A stretch of DNA of 64,000 bases, taken from the NCBI GenBank assembly GCA_016235045.1, contig JACRME010000001.1:156294-220293 (forward strand). The letters are read 5' to 3'. Made by a program: the position numbers and the translations under genes. The notes beneath the pieces are model-generated. The model was not told the DNA's origin. It worked only from the letters and a program-made list of their open reading frames with translations, and made no database searches. Source of the DNA: Nitrosomonadales bacterium. GTDB taxonomy: Bacteria > Pseudomonadota > Gammaproteobacteria > Burkholderiales > Gallionellaceae. Positions 43,751-53,118 of the stretch are shown here, piece after piece; the stretch's first letter is position 1; each line of letters starts with the position of its first letter.

Positions 43751-44197
43751 TCAATCCGGAATTTCCGGCTCGACCAGCTTCGCCAGTTGCTCGAGCGACT
43801 CCTGCCAGCCGAGATAGCACATCTCGAGCGGGATCACCTCGGGCAGCCCTTCCTGCACGATATTGACCTCGGTTCCGCTCGATACCTGCGTCAGTGTAAC
43901 CGTCGTCTTCATGACTCCGGGCAGGTTCGGGTCGTCGAACTTGTCCGAATAGCAGATCTTTGTTGATGGCACGAGTTCGAGATACTCGCCGCCGAACGAG
44001 TGGCCGTTGCCAGTGGTGAAGTTGGTGAACGACATCCTGAAGGTGCCGCCGACTTTGGCATCCATGTGGTGGACCTGGCAGGTGAAACCGTAGGGCGGCA
44101 GCCACTTTGCCATGGCGTCCGCGTTCAGGAATGCCTTGTAGATGCGTTCCGGTTTTGCCCGGAGCACGCGATGGAGACGGATAGTGCCAGTAGTCAT
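43751..44197 (-). CDS. SRPBCC/AHSA1-type START-fold protein
   Basis: 148 residues of the Aha1-C/SRPBCC class. RLHRVLRAKPERIYKAFLNADAMAKWLPPYGFTCQVHHMD, then GGTFRMSFTNF and GEYLELVPSTKICYSDKF form the helix-grip fold that binds hydrophobic ligands. LGWQESLEQLAKLVE is the C-terminal helix. AAAGGAG precedes the ATG. Ligand unknown. First gene of a three-gene operon. Confidence 0.88.
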   Translation of the reverse strand: MTTGTIRLHRVLRAKPERIYKAFLNADAMAKWLPPYGFTCQVHHMDAKVGGTFRMSFTNFTTGNGHSFGGEYLELVPSTKICYSDKFDDPNLPGVMKTTVTLTQVSSGTEVNIVQEGLPEVIPLEMCYLGWQESLEQLAKLVEPEIPD

Positions 44198-44283
44198 GAT
44201 CTGTTCTCCTTTCGGTTCGTTGATCGATGAGGCCGGGGCCTCGCACTGGAAATACCGATGCCTGCACCTTCAGTTTCATTATC

Positions 44284-45357
44284 TCACTTGTGCTTCCCCT
44301 TCAACACCGTCTTGACCATCTTCCCGAACGCCTTGTCCTTCCTGCGCTTGTCCACATAGGACATCTCGTTGAAATCGGACTCGGCCTTGAGCTTCAGGTA
44401 ACTCTGGTAATGCGCCGGGTTCAGCTCGCCGCTGTCGATGGCTTTGCGGATCGCGCAACCCGGTTCGTTGTTGTGGGTGCAATCGGCGAAACGGCAACTG
44501 GCGGCGAGCGCCTTGATGTCGGTGAAACTGTCGTCGATCCCTTCGCCCGCACCCAAGATACCAAGCACAAGCATGCCCAGCTCGCGCATCCCCGGCATGT
44601 CGATCATCAACCCGCCGTTGTCGAGCATGAACAGGTGGCGGCGCGTGGTGGTGTGCCTGCCCTCGCCCGTGCCGCTGACGCTGCGCGTCTCCAGTTCGCC
44701 TTTGCCGAGCAGCAGATTGATCAGCGTCGTCTTGCCCACGCCCGAAGAGCCGAGCAGACAACAGGTCTTGCCTGGCAGCACCAGCGACTTCACCTCCTCC
44801 ACGCCCTCGCCCGTCATGTTGCAGAGCTTGACGATCCTGGCCGTGATACCGGCCGCGCGGATGTTGGCGACCATGCGCGCCAGTTCATCCGCGCTGACCA
44901 AGTCGGTCTTGGTCAACAGCAGCACTGGAGTTATATGCCCCTCGCTGACCATCACCAGATAGCGCTCCAGCCTGCGCACATTGAAATCGAAATGGCACGA
45001 CTGCACGATGAAAGCCGTGTCGATGTTCGCCGCGATCATCTGGAAATCCACGTTCTTGCCGGGGGACTTGCGCCGCAGGAAAGATTTTCTTGGCACCACA
45101 TCATGGATGCTCGCAAACGTATCCGCATCGTGATACTGCACGCACACCCAATCACCCACACAAGGCATATCGACGGAAGATTCGGCGTGGTAAAGAAACT
45201 TGCCGGTCGTCTCGGCGGGCACTTCCCCGCGCTCATCGCGCACGACAAAACGCCCGCGGTCGACCGCAGTCACCCGCGCCAGGCGCAGGCCGGACTTGCA
45301 CAACTGGCTGGCCTGTTCCGCAAGCTGGTTATCCAGACCGAGTTCAGTCAACTCCAT
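44284..45357 (-). CDS. rsgA: Ribosome small-subunit GTPase RsgA
   Basis: 357 residues. RsgA (YjeQ) is a late 30S-assembly GTPase with an N-terminal OB fold (about 35-110), a circularly permuted GTPase (TKTDL as G4 before the P-loop, GSSGVGKTTL as G1, DMPGMRELG as G3) and a C-terminal zinc-finger knuckle (CRFADCTHNNEPGC). The start at 45357 (MELTELG) is chosen because an AGGGG site lies about 10 bases upstream; an ATG three codons earlier is too close to it. Confidence 0.95.
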   Translation of the reverse strand: MELTELGLDNQLAEQASQLCKSGLRLARVTAVDRGRFVVRDERGEVPAETTGKFLYHAESSVDMPCVGDWVCVQYHDADTFASIHDVVPRKSFLRRKSPGKNVDFQMIAANIDTAFIVQSCHFDFNVRRLERYLVMVSEGHITPVLLLTKTDLVSADELARMVANIRAAGITARIVKLCNMTGEGVEEVKSLVLPGKTCCLLGSSGVGKTTLINLLLGKGELETRSVSGTGEGRHTTTRRHLFMLDNGGLMIDMPGMRELGMLVLGILGAGEGIDDSFTDIKALAASCRFADCTHNNEPGCAIRKAIDSGELNPAHYQSYLKLKAESDFNEMSYVDKRRKDKAFGKMVKTVLKGKHK

Positions 45358-45446
45358 GGTGCGCATGCCCCTGTGATTTTGGAAAAGCACAACGCCTTTG
45401 CGGGCGATGTGGAATAACGATATTGCCGGAGGTTTGCCTCACTGAA

Positions 45447-46640
45447 TCAAATCCGCCGCTTCACCCGTAACGCAATCGTCCCCACCGCCAGAAAAGCAAC
45501 CCCCATCAGCACCAGCGTGATCGGCCAGCCCAGCGAGTTGGCGAAATGCTTTGCGGTGTAGAAGCCGATGAAGCCGAGCATGGCGATGACGGTGGTGAAG
45601 AGCAGCGCGCGGCTTTGCAGCACCACGCAGGCATACAGCATGGACGCGGACAGCGCGAGGTAGGCCAGCTCGAAGGGGGTGTTGCGCACGAGGTCGAACA
45701 GCCCGCTGTAGGCCATGACCGATCCGATGAAATAGCCCAGCCCCGCGAGGCGCGGATAGCGCCCTGACTGGTGCATGCCATAGGCCGCGAACATCACACA
45801 CACGCCGGTGACCAGCCCCGCCCAACTGGCGGTGGTGGCAATCGCGATGCGGTCGAACAGGCCGCTGTTCAGCCAGATCGTGCCGATCAGCAGCGCAGGC
45901 TCGGCGAGCACGCGGAAGGGCGTCTTCTCCAGCGCAGTGCCGACCATGAACAGCGAGGCGCCCAGAATGATCGCGATGTAAGCGAATGGCACGTCGAGCA
46001 GATCCAGCCCCACCTGCATGAAGCCGTAGATGAAGAACAGCGTCCAGAACGCCAGCACCGTGAGGCGGAACTTGCCGAGCAGCGCGCCCTGGTGCAGGGC
46101 CATCACGCCGAACACCGCCAGCACCGCGAGACGCCAGTTGTCGCCGCGCGGGAACACCTCGTGGATCAGCACGAACCAGCCGCCGGTCATCATCAGCACC
46201 GCGGCCAGCGCAAGCGGCAGGATGAGGCGCGGATATTTATCCTCGCGCAGCGCGGAAACCAGCACGAGCAGCAATATGTAGCCCACGCCCAGCGTCATGA
46301 ACACCCGCATCACACTGCCCATGCTCTCCCAGAAGGTGCCGATATAAGTGCCGACGCCCGCGAGAATGAAGATCGCGCCGAGATAGGTGAACAGCGTCTT
46401 GGCGACCTCACCCTTGCTGCGCGGCGCAGGCATGGCGCCGGAAGAAACAGGCGCATGAAAAGCGGCTTCCACTTCGGCAGGCGTGATGTCGTATTTGCGC
46501 ATGAGCTGCGCGATGCTGTTCAGTGCGCCGGGCTTGTCCGACACACTGGACGCGCCGAGGATACCGGCCAGCAAGGGCCAGCCCCACATGCCGCCGCCCA
46601 CCAGCACCACGACGACCAGCAGCAGCAACAGCCAGATCAT
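45447..46640 (-). CDS. Multi-pass membrane protein (DUF2157-like, uncertain)
   Basis: 397 residues with about 11 hydrophobic segments. A short N-terminal helix (LLLLLVVVVLVGGG) and a hydrophilic region (MRKYDITPAEVEAAFHAP) precede the repeated membrane helices, and the C-terminal end is basic (RVKRRI). The overall layout is that of DUF2157/DUF4401-type membrane proteins, but I cannot name the family firmly. It overlaps the next gene's end by four bases, so they form a translationally coupled pair. Confidence 0.65.
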   Translation of the reverse strand: MIWLLLLLVVVVLVGGGMWGWPLLAGILGASSVSDKPGALNSIAQLMRKYDITPAEVEAAFHAPVSSGAMPAPRSKGEVAKTLFTYLGAIFILAGVGTYIGTFWESMGSVMRVFMTLGVGYILLLVLVSALREDKYPRLILPLALAAVLMMTGGWFVLIHEVFPRGDNWRLAVLAVFGVMALHQGALLGKFRLTVLAFWTLFFIYGFMQVGLDLLDVPFAYIAIILGASLFMVGTALEKTPFRVLAEPALLIGTIWLNSGLFDRIAIATTASWAGLVTGVCVMFAAYGMHQSGRYPRLAGLGYFIGSVMAYSGLFDLVRNTPFELAYLALSASMLYACVVLQSRALLFTTVIAMLGFIGFYTAKHFANSLGWPITLVLMGVAFLAVGTIALRVKRRI

Positions 46641-47242
46641 GGCGCCACCACCCAGCCGATGAAGTGCGTGTTATTGCTGTAATACACATTGCCCGCATTC
46701 GGCAGGCGGAAGCTGCGCCCCTGCTTCGTCAGCACCGCCTCGTTGCGGTAGCGCGAAGAATAGAACAGCCCGGTGAACACATCGCCCGAATAGCCATTCG
46801 CACCCGCACTGAATTCGTAGCCGTCCGGCGCGATGCTGGAAGAATCCACCGTCAGCCCGGCCAGATCGGGGACATCGATAGTCGTGACGACCGCAGCCTC
46901 CGCAGGCGTGACCGGTCTTTGTCCGGGCGGCGCAAGGCCCGCCGGCAACAAGACTGAAATCTCTTTCACCCCGCCGTTCACCGGGCTGTAACGCCACACG
47001 CGCGACTTCTGGTAACCCACCGTATTGCCCTGATAGACCACCTGAACCTTGCCGTTCACCACCGAAATCTGCATGCCATTGCCGGGGTAGTTGTAGTACT
47101 CCGTCGCGTACAGCACGTCGAACTTCGGCGGATCGACCAGCAGCGCGGGGATTCCCGACACCAGCAGGAACACAATAACAAGCAGCAACGGCAATCCCAG
47201 GCCAAAAGCGATGGTGGGGTTCTCGCGAAGGAATGATTTCAT
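46637..47242 (-). CDS. Uncharacterised membrane-anchored protein
   Basis: 201 residues. One N-terminal membrane helix (IAFGLGLPLLLVIVFLLVSGIPALLV) anchors a periplasmic beta-rich part with YEF/YNYPGNGMQISVVNGKVQVVYQ and GYSGDVFTGLFYSSRYRNE. A 4-bp ATGA overlap couples it to the multi-pass membrane gene downstream. The neighbour in DUF2157-type pairs is a GDYXXLXY protein, but I do not see that motif here. Function unknown. Confidence 0.65.
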   Translation of the reverse strand: MKSFLRENPTIAFGLGLPLLLVIVFLLVSGIPALLVDPPKFDVLYATEYYNYPGNGMQISVVNGKVQVVYQGNTVGYQKSRVWRYSPVNGGVKEISVLLPAGLAPPGQRPVTPAEAAVVTTIDVPDLAGLTVDSSSIAPDGYEFSAGANGYSGDVFTGLFYSSRYRNEAVLTKQGRSFRLPNAGNVYYSNNTHFIGWVVAP

Positions 47243-47617
47243 GCGGGTGTCTCCTTGATGATGGCGTTTGGTTCTGTGAGAACAGTGTTCACGGATTATT
47301 CTCCCAACACCATTTTGCCAACTCCATTTCACAAATTTAATTTAACAAATTTAACCGGATACTGCTGGCCCAATATATGCATTGACAAGCTGGTTTATTT
47401 ATTCCGCTTGTAGCGCAATAATGTCTGACTCCATCCAGGCCATGCGTCACCTGAGTGGCAGATCACGGCCAAGTCTGGCGCATAACTTGTACATGCTGAA
47501 AAGCATGCTCATCTTACCTCGGGTAGTTTGAACGCTGTCCACCATACGTAGCGCAATGTCGGCCAAGCCTGAGCGGCCGCACATCGCATTTCCTACCCAA
47601 TTTCTAAGGAGAAGAAA
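47243..47617. other. Gene-free stretch before the VOC gene
   Basis: About 375 bp, AT-rich around 47330-47400 (ACAAATTTAATTTAACAAATTTAACC is a short direct repeat). No credible gene; a 36-codon frame at 47421-47531 lacks a ribosome-binding site. The promoter of the VOC gene presumably lies near its right end. Confidence 0.6.
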
Positions 47618-48007
47618 ATGACTTCATTAACTCATGCTGGCGTGACCACGATCCTCCCGGTAATGAACATGGATCGGGCGCGCAAATTCTATGAAGGGAA
47701 GCTGGGGCTGGAGCCGGAAGGCTTTGCTGCCGATGGCAATTACATGTTCGCCTGCGGCAAAGGTGACCATATCGCACTTATTCCAAAGCCCGAAGGCACA
47801 AAGTCGGATTACACGGCGATGAGCTTCGAGGTACAAAGCATCGAGAAGGTCATTACAGAACTCGAAGGTGAAGGCATCAGGTTCGAAGACTACGACATGC
47901 CCAACCTCAAGACGGCCAACCACATCTGTGTATTAGGATCGGAAAAGGCAGCGTGGTTCAAAGACACTGAGGGCAACTACCTGTGCCTGCACGAACAACT
48001 GCACTGA
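47618..48007 (+). CDS. VOC-family glyoxalase/dioxygenase-fold protein
   Basis: 129 residues. The vicinal-oxygen-chelate fold shows as two beta-alpha-beta-beta-beta modules: VTTILPVMNMDRARKFYEGKLGLEPEGF first, then MSFEVQSIEKVITELEGEGIRFEDYD and WFKDTEGNYLCLHEQ, which carries a metal-ligand-like glutamate and histidine. CTAAGGAGAAGAAA precedes the ATG. Substrate unknown; resistance to a fosfomycin- or bleomycin-like compound is only one possibility. Confidence 0.85.
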   Translation: MTSLTHAGVTTILPVMNMDRARKFYEGKLGLEPEGFAADGNYMFACGKGDHIALIPKPEGTKSDYTAMSFEVQSIEKVITELEGEGIRFEDYDMPNLKTANHICVLGSEKAAWFKDTEGNYLCLHEQLH

Positions 48008-48029
48008 CCCGACAGACAGACAATCAGCA

Positions 48030-48060
48030 AGGGTGGGGCAGTCCTGATTTCCCCCACCCT
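48030..48060 (+). terminator. Hairpin after the VOC gene
   Basis: AGGGTGGGG (48030-48038) pairs with CCCCACCCT (48052-48060) 23 bases after the stop codon. It has 9 base pairs but only GCTT follows, so it is a probable rather than certain terminator. Confidence 0.6.
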
Positions 48061-48102
48061 GCTTAATGCTGTGAAGAAGGTGTAGGAAAGCACTGGTTCA
48101 AT

Positions 48103-48121
48103 CCGTTCGCCCCGAGCTCGT
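48103..48121. repeat. Partial copy of the CCGTTCGCCC repeat
   Basis: CCGTTCGCCCCGAGC repeats 15 bases of the inverted repeat at 881. It lies in the gap left of the dinD fragment, consistent with a decayed region. Confidence 0.55.
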
Positions 48122-48233
48122 ACCGAGATCATTGTGGTCAATGGTGAGATCGTTGAGTTTCGCTATGCAAATGTTGCCGGGCCCCTTTAATCACCTTTAA
48201 TTTTATTGCATTTCCCCCCTTGCGTGCCAGCAA

Positions 48234-48650
48234 TTAATTATCCAGCGCATCCGGATTTTTTAGCGACTTCTTCTCTTCCGATGCAAGGCGACGTTCCACC
48301 TTCTTCACATCTTCTGCGGCAGGCAAACTTTCGGGGCGGATGCCGCGTTCGAGTAGCGTTTTGCGGACAGCTTCATTGTTGGTAACGTGTTCGCTGGAAA
48401 TCGCGCCCTCGCTCGTTAACCTGTTTTGCTTTGCGTTGAAAATCGTAATCTCGGCAGCAAAGTCTTTGGCTTTGAGAATAATGGTGGGTGCAAAATCAGC
48501 CAATGGGCGACTATCCGGCACTTTCCACTGCGCCTTCATCGCCTGCGTGGATTTACCGAACAGCGCATGTTCTCCCTTGCTGCGAATCAAAGCAAAATCC
48601 TGATTGCCGCCCGTTTTAACTCGAATTTCATTTTTGGGAGCGGATGAAAA
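48234..48650 (-). pseudogene. dinD C-terminal remnant
   Basis: A frame open from about 48667 to the stop at 48234 encodes KNEIRVKTGGNQDFALIRSKGEHALFG and then a helical part with RPLADFAPTIILKAKDFAAEITIFN, ending in AEDVKKVERRLASEEKK. The sequence matches the C-terminal part of DNA-damage-inducible protein D (DinD/BRO-like) that I know from other genomes. The expected N-terminal half, with its BRO/KilA-like domain, is missing, and the coding stretch joins a RAYT fragment, so this is a truncated gene. A short in-frame TTG start at 48590 could express a fragment. Confidence 0.75.
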
Positions 48651-48879
48651 GGAAAGACAAAGCGTCTATCGTGCTCTGTTCCGCCCACAGCTCGATGGCG
48701 ATGCAATCGACGACATCCGCCTTGCACTCAACCAAAGTCAGTCACTCGGCAACGAACGCTTCTACCAGCACATCCAGCAAATGACCGGACAACGGCGCGA
48801 GGGCAAACTGCGCGGCAGGCCACGTAAAGCATCAGAGGGGGAAGGCATCACAGGCGAACAGGGGGTGCTGGAACTCTAG
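48625..48879 (+). pseudogene. REP-associated tyrosine transposase (RAYT) 3' fragment
   Basis: FLGADEKERQSVYRALFRPQLDGDAIDD, ALNQSQSLGNERFYQHIQQMTGQRRE and RGRPRK are the C-terminal blocks of RAYT (Y1-transposase-like) proteins. The catalytic N-terminal HUH/Tyr part is absent, as the homologous sequence starts at about 48631, right beside the dinD remnant. RAYTs move REP palindromes, and GTAGGAGC-type palindromes occur in this window. A decayed insertion is the likely explanation. Confidence 0.75.
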
Positions 48880-49010
48880 CGAAACGAGACGGCGAAAATT
48901 AATTCAGCCCTTTAATTTCTTTGCAAACCAAAACAATTTGACTCCGGTACTTTTCGTTAGTGTTGAAGAAAATACCGTGGTGCACCCCTATTGTTCCTTT
49001 GTATTTCCAA

Positions 49011-50417
49011 TCAGCCCAGTTTAATGCTCTGCGGATATCTGAACACATTATCCGGATCGTATTGTTTTTTGATTGCCTGAAGCCGTGTGTAATTTGCAGC
49101 CCCGTAATATTGGGTTTGCCACTTGTCATAATTTGTATCCGGATAGTTGCTGTAATGGGCATTGATTCCGTTACCGGCTAAAAGTTGTTGCACCTGTGCA
49201 ACCCCGGCCACAGCGCCTGCCTCCTGTTCTGGATTTTCCCAATAGCTCTGTATCTCGCCAAGATACGCATAATCGCGATGCGGATAGCACCCTGCGGCAT
49301 CTGTTTGACCGGGCTTGCGGATCGCGCCGCCCAGCGTGTTAATTTGAAAAAGGAGACCATTGCCTTGGCTTACGGTTTCAAAAATCTTTTCTGCGACATT
49401 CTCGATATCTGCATAACTGCGGTAGTACCCTGCCGATGCATTCTTGAAATTCAGCGGCGTCAACTTCCCATAATAACGGCGAATACCCGGCATCAATTCC
49501 AGCGTGTTATCAAGCAGGCGTTTATCCATGACTTGCTCAAGTTGCTTGAGCAGATCGCTCATGCCCGGCGTGAGCGTACTCAGCGTACTGGTGATCAGGA
49601 TATTCAGCTTCTTGCCATTATGAACAAATGCCGAAAAGGCTTCATTCGGCAATTGGGCCGAGATAGAAAACCATAGCTTGGCAATTTTGCTTAGTCGTTG
49701 TGGCGTCAAGTTACCAGCTTGAAACAGATAACGAGAAATATGGCTTGGAGCTTTTAGTGTATCGAACAGCAACTGGGTGACAACACCGAAATTGCCGTTA
49801 CCTGCACCACGACAAGCCCAAAACAAATCCGAACCTTGCTCTACCTCGTGTATCTTCCCCAAGCCATCAATGAGCCGTAAGCGCTTGAGCCAATCTATTG
49901 CCAGGCCATGTTCGCGGGAAAAAATCCCATAGCCCCCGCCCAGTGTCAAACCAGCAATGCCAACCATACCGCACGAACCTGCAGGAATAAGGCGCCCCTG
50001 CGGAATCAGATATTCATACATTTCCATCAGACGGCATGCGGGGCCGGTTACAAACTGGCCGTTATCCAGCAACTTGAAACTATTCATGAGGGTCAAGTCG
50101 ATCGACAAGCCATCGTCATTCAACGAGAACCCCTCAAAACTGTGCCCGCCGCTTCTGACAGCAACCGGCAAACTCTTTCCCCTTGCCAGCGCAATGGCAC
50201 TCTGCACGCCCTGCTCAGTAAAACAAACCGCAATGATTTTGGGATGACGGTTGAAGCGCTTGTTGAACAGATCGGTATGCATCGTGTAATCACTATCCGA
50301 CGGGGTGAGAAAAACAACATCATCGGTAGTGGGCAACCGGCTTGCCACTGCAAACCCGGGATATGCAGCAAGCACCCCTGCCTGAGCAATGAAATTTAAG
50401 AATTGGCGCCTGTTCAT
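49011..50417 (-). CDS. Exported FAD-linked oxidase (BBE type)
   Basis: 468 residues. MNRRQFLNFIAQAGVLAAYPGFAVA is an export signal; MNRRQF resembles a Tat motif. The FAD-binding type 4 domain contains VRSGGHSFEGFS with the flavin-linked histidine, GGGYGIFSREHGLAIDWLKRLRLI and a BBE C-terminus (YYGAANYTRLQAIKKQYDPDNVFRYPQSI). Members oxidise sugars, alkaloids or other alcohols with oxygen. GGGAGTGATG precedes the ATG. The 49-bp gap to the upstream gene suggests a shared transcript. Confidence 0.88.
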   Translation of the reverse strand: MNRRQFLNFIAQAGVLAAYPGFAVASRLPTTDDVVFLTPSDSDYTMHTDLFNKRFNRHPKIIAVCFTEQGVQSAIALARGKSLPVAVRSGGHSFEGFSLNDDGLSIDLTLMNSFKLLDNGQFVTGPACRLMEMYEYLIPQGRLIPAGSCGMVGIAGLTLGGGYGIFSREHGLAIDWLKRLRLIDGLGKIHEVEQGSDLFWACRGAGNGNFGVVTQLLFDTLKAPSHISRYLFQAGNLTPQRLSKIAKLWFSISAQLPNEAFSAFVHNGKKLNILITSTLSTLTPGMSDLLKQLEQVMDKRLLDNTLELMPGIRRYYGKLTPLNFKNASAGYYRSYADIENVAEKIFETVSQGNGLLFQINTLGGAIRKPGQTDAAGCYPHRDYAYLGEIQSYWENPEQEAGAVAGVAQVQQLLAGNGINAHYSNYPDTNYDKWQTQYYGAANYTRLQAIKKQYDPDNVFRYPQSIKLG

Positions 50418-50466
50418 TCATCACTCCCTAAAATTTGCAGCCTGCTACATGCATGAGAACTGAAAA

Positions 50467-51306
50467 TCATCTTAGCCACTTTAGGTATGCCTTGTTCATC
50501 TCGTTAAGGGGATATTGTTTACCGTCAAACTTCAATTTGTATTGGAACGGCTCCCGATTTGACTTGAAACCGTCATCGTATGAACTGACCGAAAAAATCG
50601 ACAAATCAAAGTAATCGTTTGTAAGCGATTTGCTGATCGCAATTTTCAGCGTGATCGTTTCTATCGCCGGCGTAGAATCTGTCACAGCAGTTTCACTGTT
50701 TACCCATCCCAAGTTACTTCCAGGGGCAAAGCGCCAATAAGATAAATAGAAACCTTTGATAATCGGCCTGATCTCATTGCCATCCAGTACATACAAGTTA
50801 CGAACCCGCCCCAGCCCGCTTTCGCCCCAGTCCATAATAGTGCCCCGTGTAACATCAACACCAAACGCGCGTGTACCTTTGGTCACGTCATACCGGGCGG
50901 TATCAATACTCAAGCCGTCACGCCCAAGTTGAATATCGGCTTGTTTACCAAGCATCTCTTTATAGGTTGCAATCACTTCATTGCGGCCATTGTCTATCAT
51001 GGCCACAGCCAAATTCAGCACATCAACAGAGGTGGCACGATAGGCGATTGCAACCAGTGTGATCGTTTCATCTTTCGGCCATACCTTACACACATCCGAA
51101 ACAATCGTACCGCCGTTGCCGTATGTGAAATCCTTAATTTTTAAGGATTCGCCAACAGCACCGACTATCCCCGGACTACATAGTTGTTTAGTAGACACAC
51201 TGGCAGATTGAGCTTGGACTGATTGGCTCAGCCCCATGCAGATCAAGGCAATTGAACAAAATGCTTTTCTCGCAGTCAAGATCGCCCATGCGTTCAGCTC
51301 AATCAA
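50467..51306 (-). CDS. Uncharacterised periplasmic protein
   Basis: About 279 residues. The best start is a TTG at 51306, as GGAG lies 6 bases upstream; TTGs at 51318 and 51279 are options. The N-terminal hydrophobic stretch (AFCSIALICMGLSQSVQA) is a signal peptide. The mature part is rich in beta segments and aromatic residues (YLSYWRFAPGSNLGWV, YDDGFKSNREPFQYKLKF). No family recognised. Upstream gene of the FAD oxidase. Confidence 0.6.
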   Translation of the reverse strand: MIELNAWAILTARKAFCSIALICMGLSQSVQAQSASVSTKQLCSPGIVGAVGESLKIKDFTYGNGGTIVSDVCKVWPKDETITLVAIAYRATSVDVLNLAVAMIDNGRNEVIATYKEMLGKQADIQLGRDGLSIDTARYDVTKGTRAFGVDVTRGTIMDWGESGLGRVRNLYVLDGNEIRPIIKGFYLSYWRFAPGSNLGWVNSETAVTDSTPAIETITLKIAISKSLTNDYFDLSIFSVSSYDDGFKSNREPFQYKLKFDGKQYPLNEMNKAYLKWLR

Positions 51307-51402
51307 AAGAGGCTCCAATTAGCATTTGATGAATAACCTAGAAAAATGGTTTGAAAGAAGTATTCGAACACGACCCCTTACATTCAGTTCTAGCTGCGCC
51401 CA

Positions 51403-52905
51403 CTACATGCGTAGCGCAAACACCTTGGTGACAGTACTCCCAGACCAGCCTTGAGCAGCCTTGCCATTCACACGATCCACATCCAAGGCGCTGTACATCA
51501 CGATTGCGCTGCCACTGGCATTGATCGCAACAGCAGGCGTGCTGATATTCGTCTTGTTCGCAACCCGGCTCCAGTCAGCCCAACCAGAGGCAAACTTGAA
51601 TTTGCCAACGGAGACAGAAGGATTGACCAAGCTCGTATCTGAATCCTCTGTCCGAATTGCCGCGATGGCTTCACCGTTCGCGTTCATCGCCAAGGCGATT
51701 TCCCCATATTGTTTAACCCGGCCAATCGCAGACAGGTTCGTGATTACTGGCGCAGCCGTAGACCAAGCGCCACCAGCCAGAGAAGCAGACCACATCAGTT
51801 GTGCTGGTGCCAAACTGTCGTTATAGGGCGCCTCCTTCCAAACGGCCAACGCGTTCCCATCCTTATCCATAACAATAACCGGCGCCATGGTGACAATCGT
51901 ATTTGGGGAATTGACCCTTGTGGCTTCAATGCTGATACCACCCGATGTATCAATGCGCACCAGCTCAAGATCATGTTTTGTACAATCGCTCTCACCAGCC
52001 ACAATAACCAGTGCATTGTGGAACGTTGGAGAAGTTGCCGCCATCATTGGATTGAAATAGAAACCCGAACTACCTCCCCATGCACACACTGCCGGAACCG
52101 ATGCAACGGGAAATGAAGCAAACGCCACTCCGCCAACAGCAGCAAATCTTGCTTTTACTTCATAGCCCCCGGTTGCGTCTGGTGCAACCCAGTATTGGAC
52201 AAAATTCCCGTCCGGTCTGACAGCATGCGCAGTAAATTGAGCCCAAGAAGAACTCTGCAGGCCAAACAGATATTCCGTTGCGCCGGCACCCGGCTGCCTC
52301 AAAAGAGAATAGGTATAAATTCCGGACGAAGAATCATATGTCGTCACTCTGGAAACGTAGGAATCGTCATCCAGCATCGCCAAATCCCAGCTTGATGGAT
52401 AAGAATAATCGCCACTGATGTCAAACTTGGTCGCATCCCATCCTGAACCATTGATGAACCGTGCCGCCCGATTGGCCCTCGTTTGAGACTGTCCTACAAA
52501 CTCTATCCAACCCAGCACCGCATTCCCGGCGCTATTGGCACGCAGTGTTATGCTGTCGTCATAATTGGGGATACCCGCCCCCAAAGATAAAGGTTGTGCC
52601 GTTGCCCACACACCGTTGGCATTCGACTGATTCCATGCAAAAGAATCTTCCAGATAATTGGCACCATGTGTCACCCATACCGCCATGGCCTTTCCATCAT
52701 CAGCGAGCACCACACTGGGATGTGAAGTGCTATAGATCGGATTGGCATCTTGCCCTACGACGGTAGTGCCAGTAGCCACACCGGAAACACCTAAACCGTC
52801 CGCATAAACAACCTGAGGTGTATTAGAGCCAGTGCTTCCTCCCCCGCCACACCCAGCAAGCGCCACCACGAAGCTCAGCACAAATGACAGCCTGAATTTA
52901 CTCAT
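51403..52905 (-). CDS. Large secreted lipoprotein, unknown function
   Basis: 500 residues. MSKFRLSFVLSFVVALAGC is a lipoprotein signal followed by GGGGST. The mature part is repetitive in feel, with blocks such as LADDGKAMAVWV, AGNAVLGWI, DKDGNALAVWKEAP, NANGEAIAAI and ASGSAIVMYSALD every 50-60 residues. That spacing and the A(V/A)W motif suggest a beta-propeller. Ends in VFALRM. GGGGGAG precedes the ATG. Exposed at the cell surface or in the periplasm. Confidence 0.7.
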   Translation of the reverse strand: MSKFRLSFVLSFVVALAGCGGGGSTGSNTPQVVYADGLGVSGVATGTTVVGQDANPIYSTSHPSVVLADDGKAMAVWVTHGANYLEDSFAWNQSNANGVWATAQPLSLGAGIPNYDDSITLRANSAGNAVLGWIEFVGQSQTRANRAARFINGSGWDATKFDISGDYSYPSSWDLAMLDDDSYVSRVTTYDSSSGIYTYSLLRQPGAGATEYLFGLQSSSWAQFTAHAVRPDGNFVQYWVAPDATGGYEVKARFAAVGGVAFASFPVASVPAVCAWGGSSGFYFNPMMAATSPTFHNALVIVAGESDCTKHDLELVRIDTSGGISIEATRVNSPNTIVTMAPVIVMDKDGNALAVWKEAPYNDSLAPAQLMWSASLAGGAWSTAAPVITNLSAIGRVKQYGEIALAMNANGEAIAAIRTEDSDTSLVNPSVSVGKFKFASGWADWSRVANKTNISTPAVAINASGSAIVMYSALDVDRVNGKAAQGWSGSTVTKVFALRM

Positions 52906-53118
52906 TTACTCCCCCATTAATTTCACCAATTCCCTGCATAGCCGTAGGTGGCCTGATTTTCAAGCCCCACTTTTCACCCCACAAGCGAAAAATATTTCGA
53001 GCCATTTTTCTGCAATCAAACGACCCTATTGATTCCCAAGAGCCAGCAGCATTATTTTCATCCCCCCTTATGATTTCATTTCAGAAATAATGGTCCCCGT
53101 CCCCGATTGTTCGCGATA

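Noticed and set aside
47421..47531. 36-codon frame before the VOC gene
   Set aside because: No ribosome-binding site and no recognisable composition; most likely intergenic DNA.
50418..50466. Possible regulatory RNA between the FAD oxidase and its upstream gene
   Set aside because: Only 49 bp with no stable hairpin beyond the expected ribosome-binding site.
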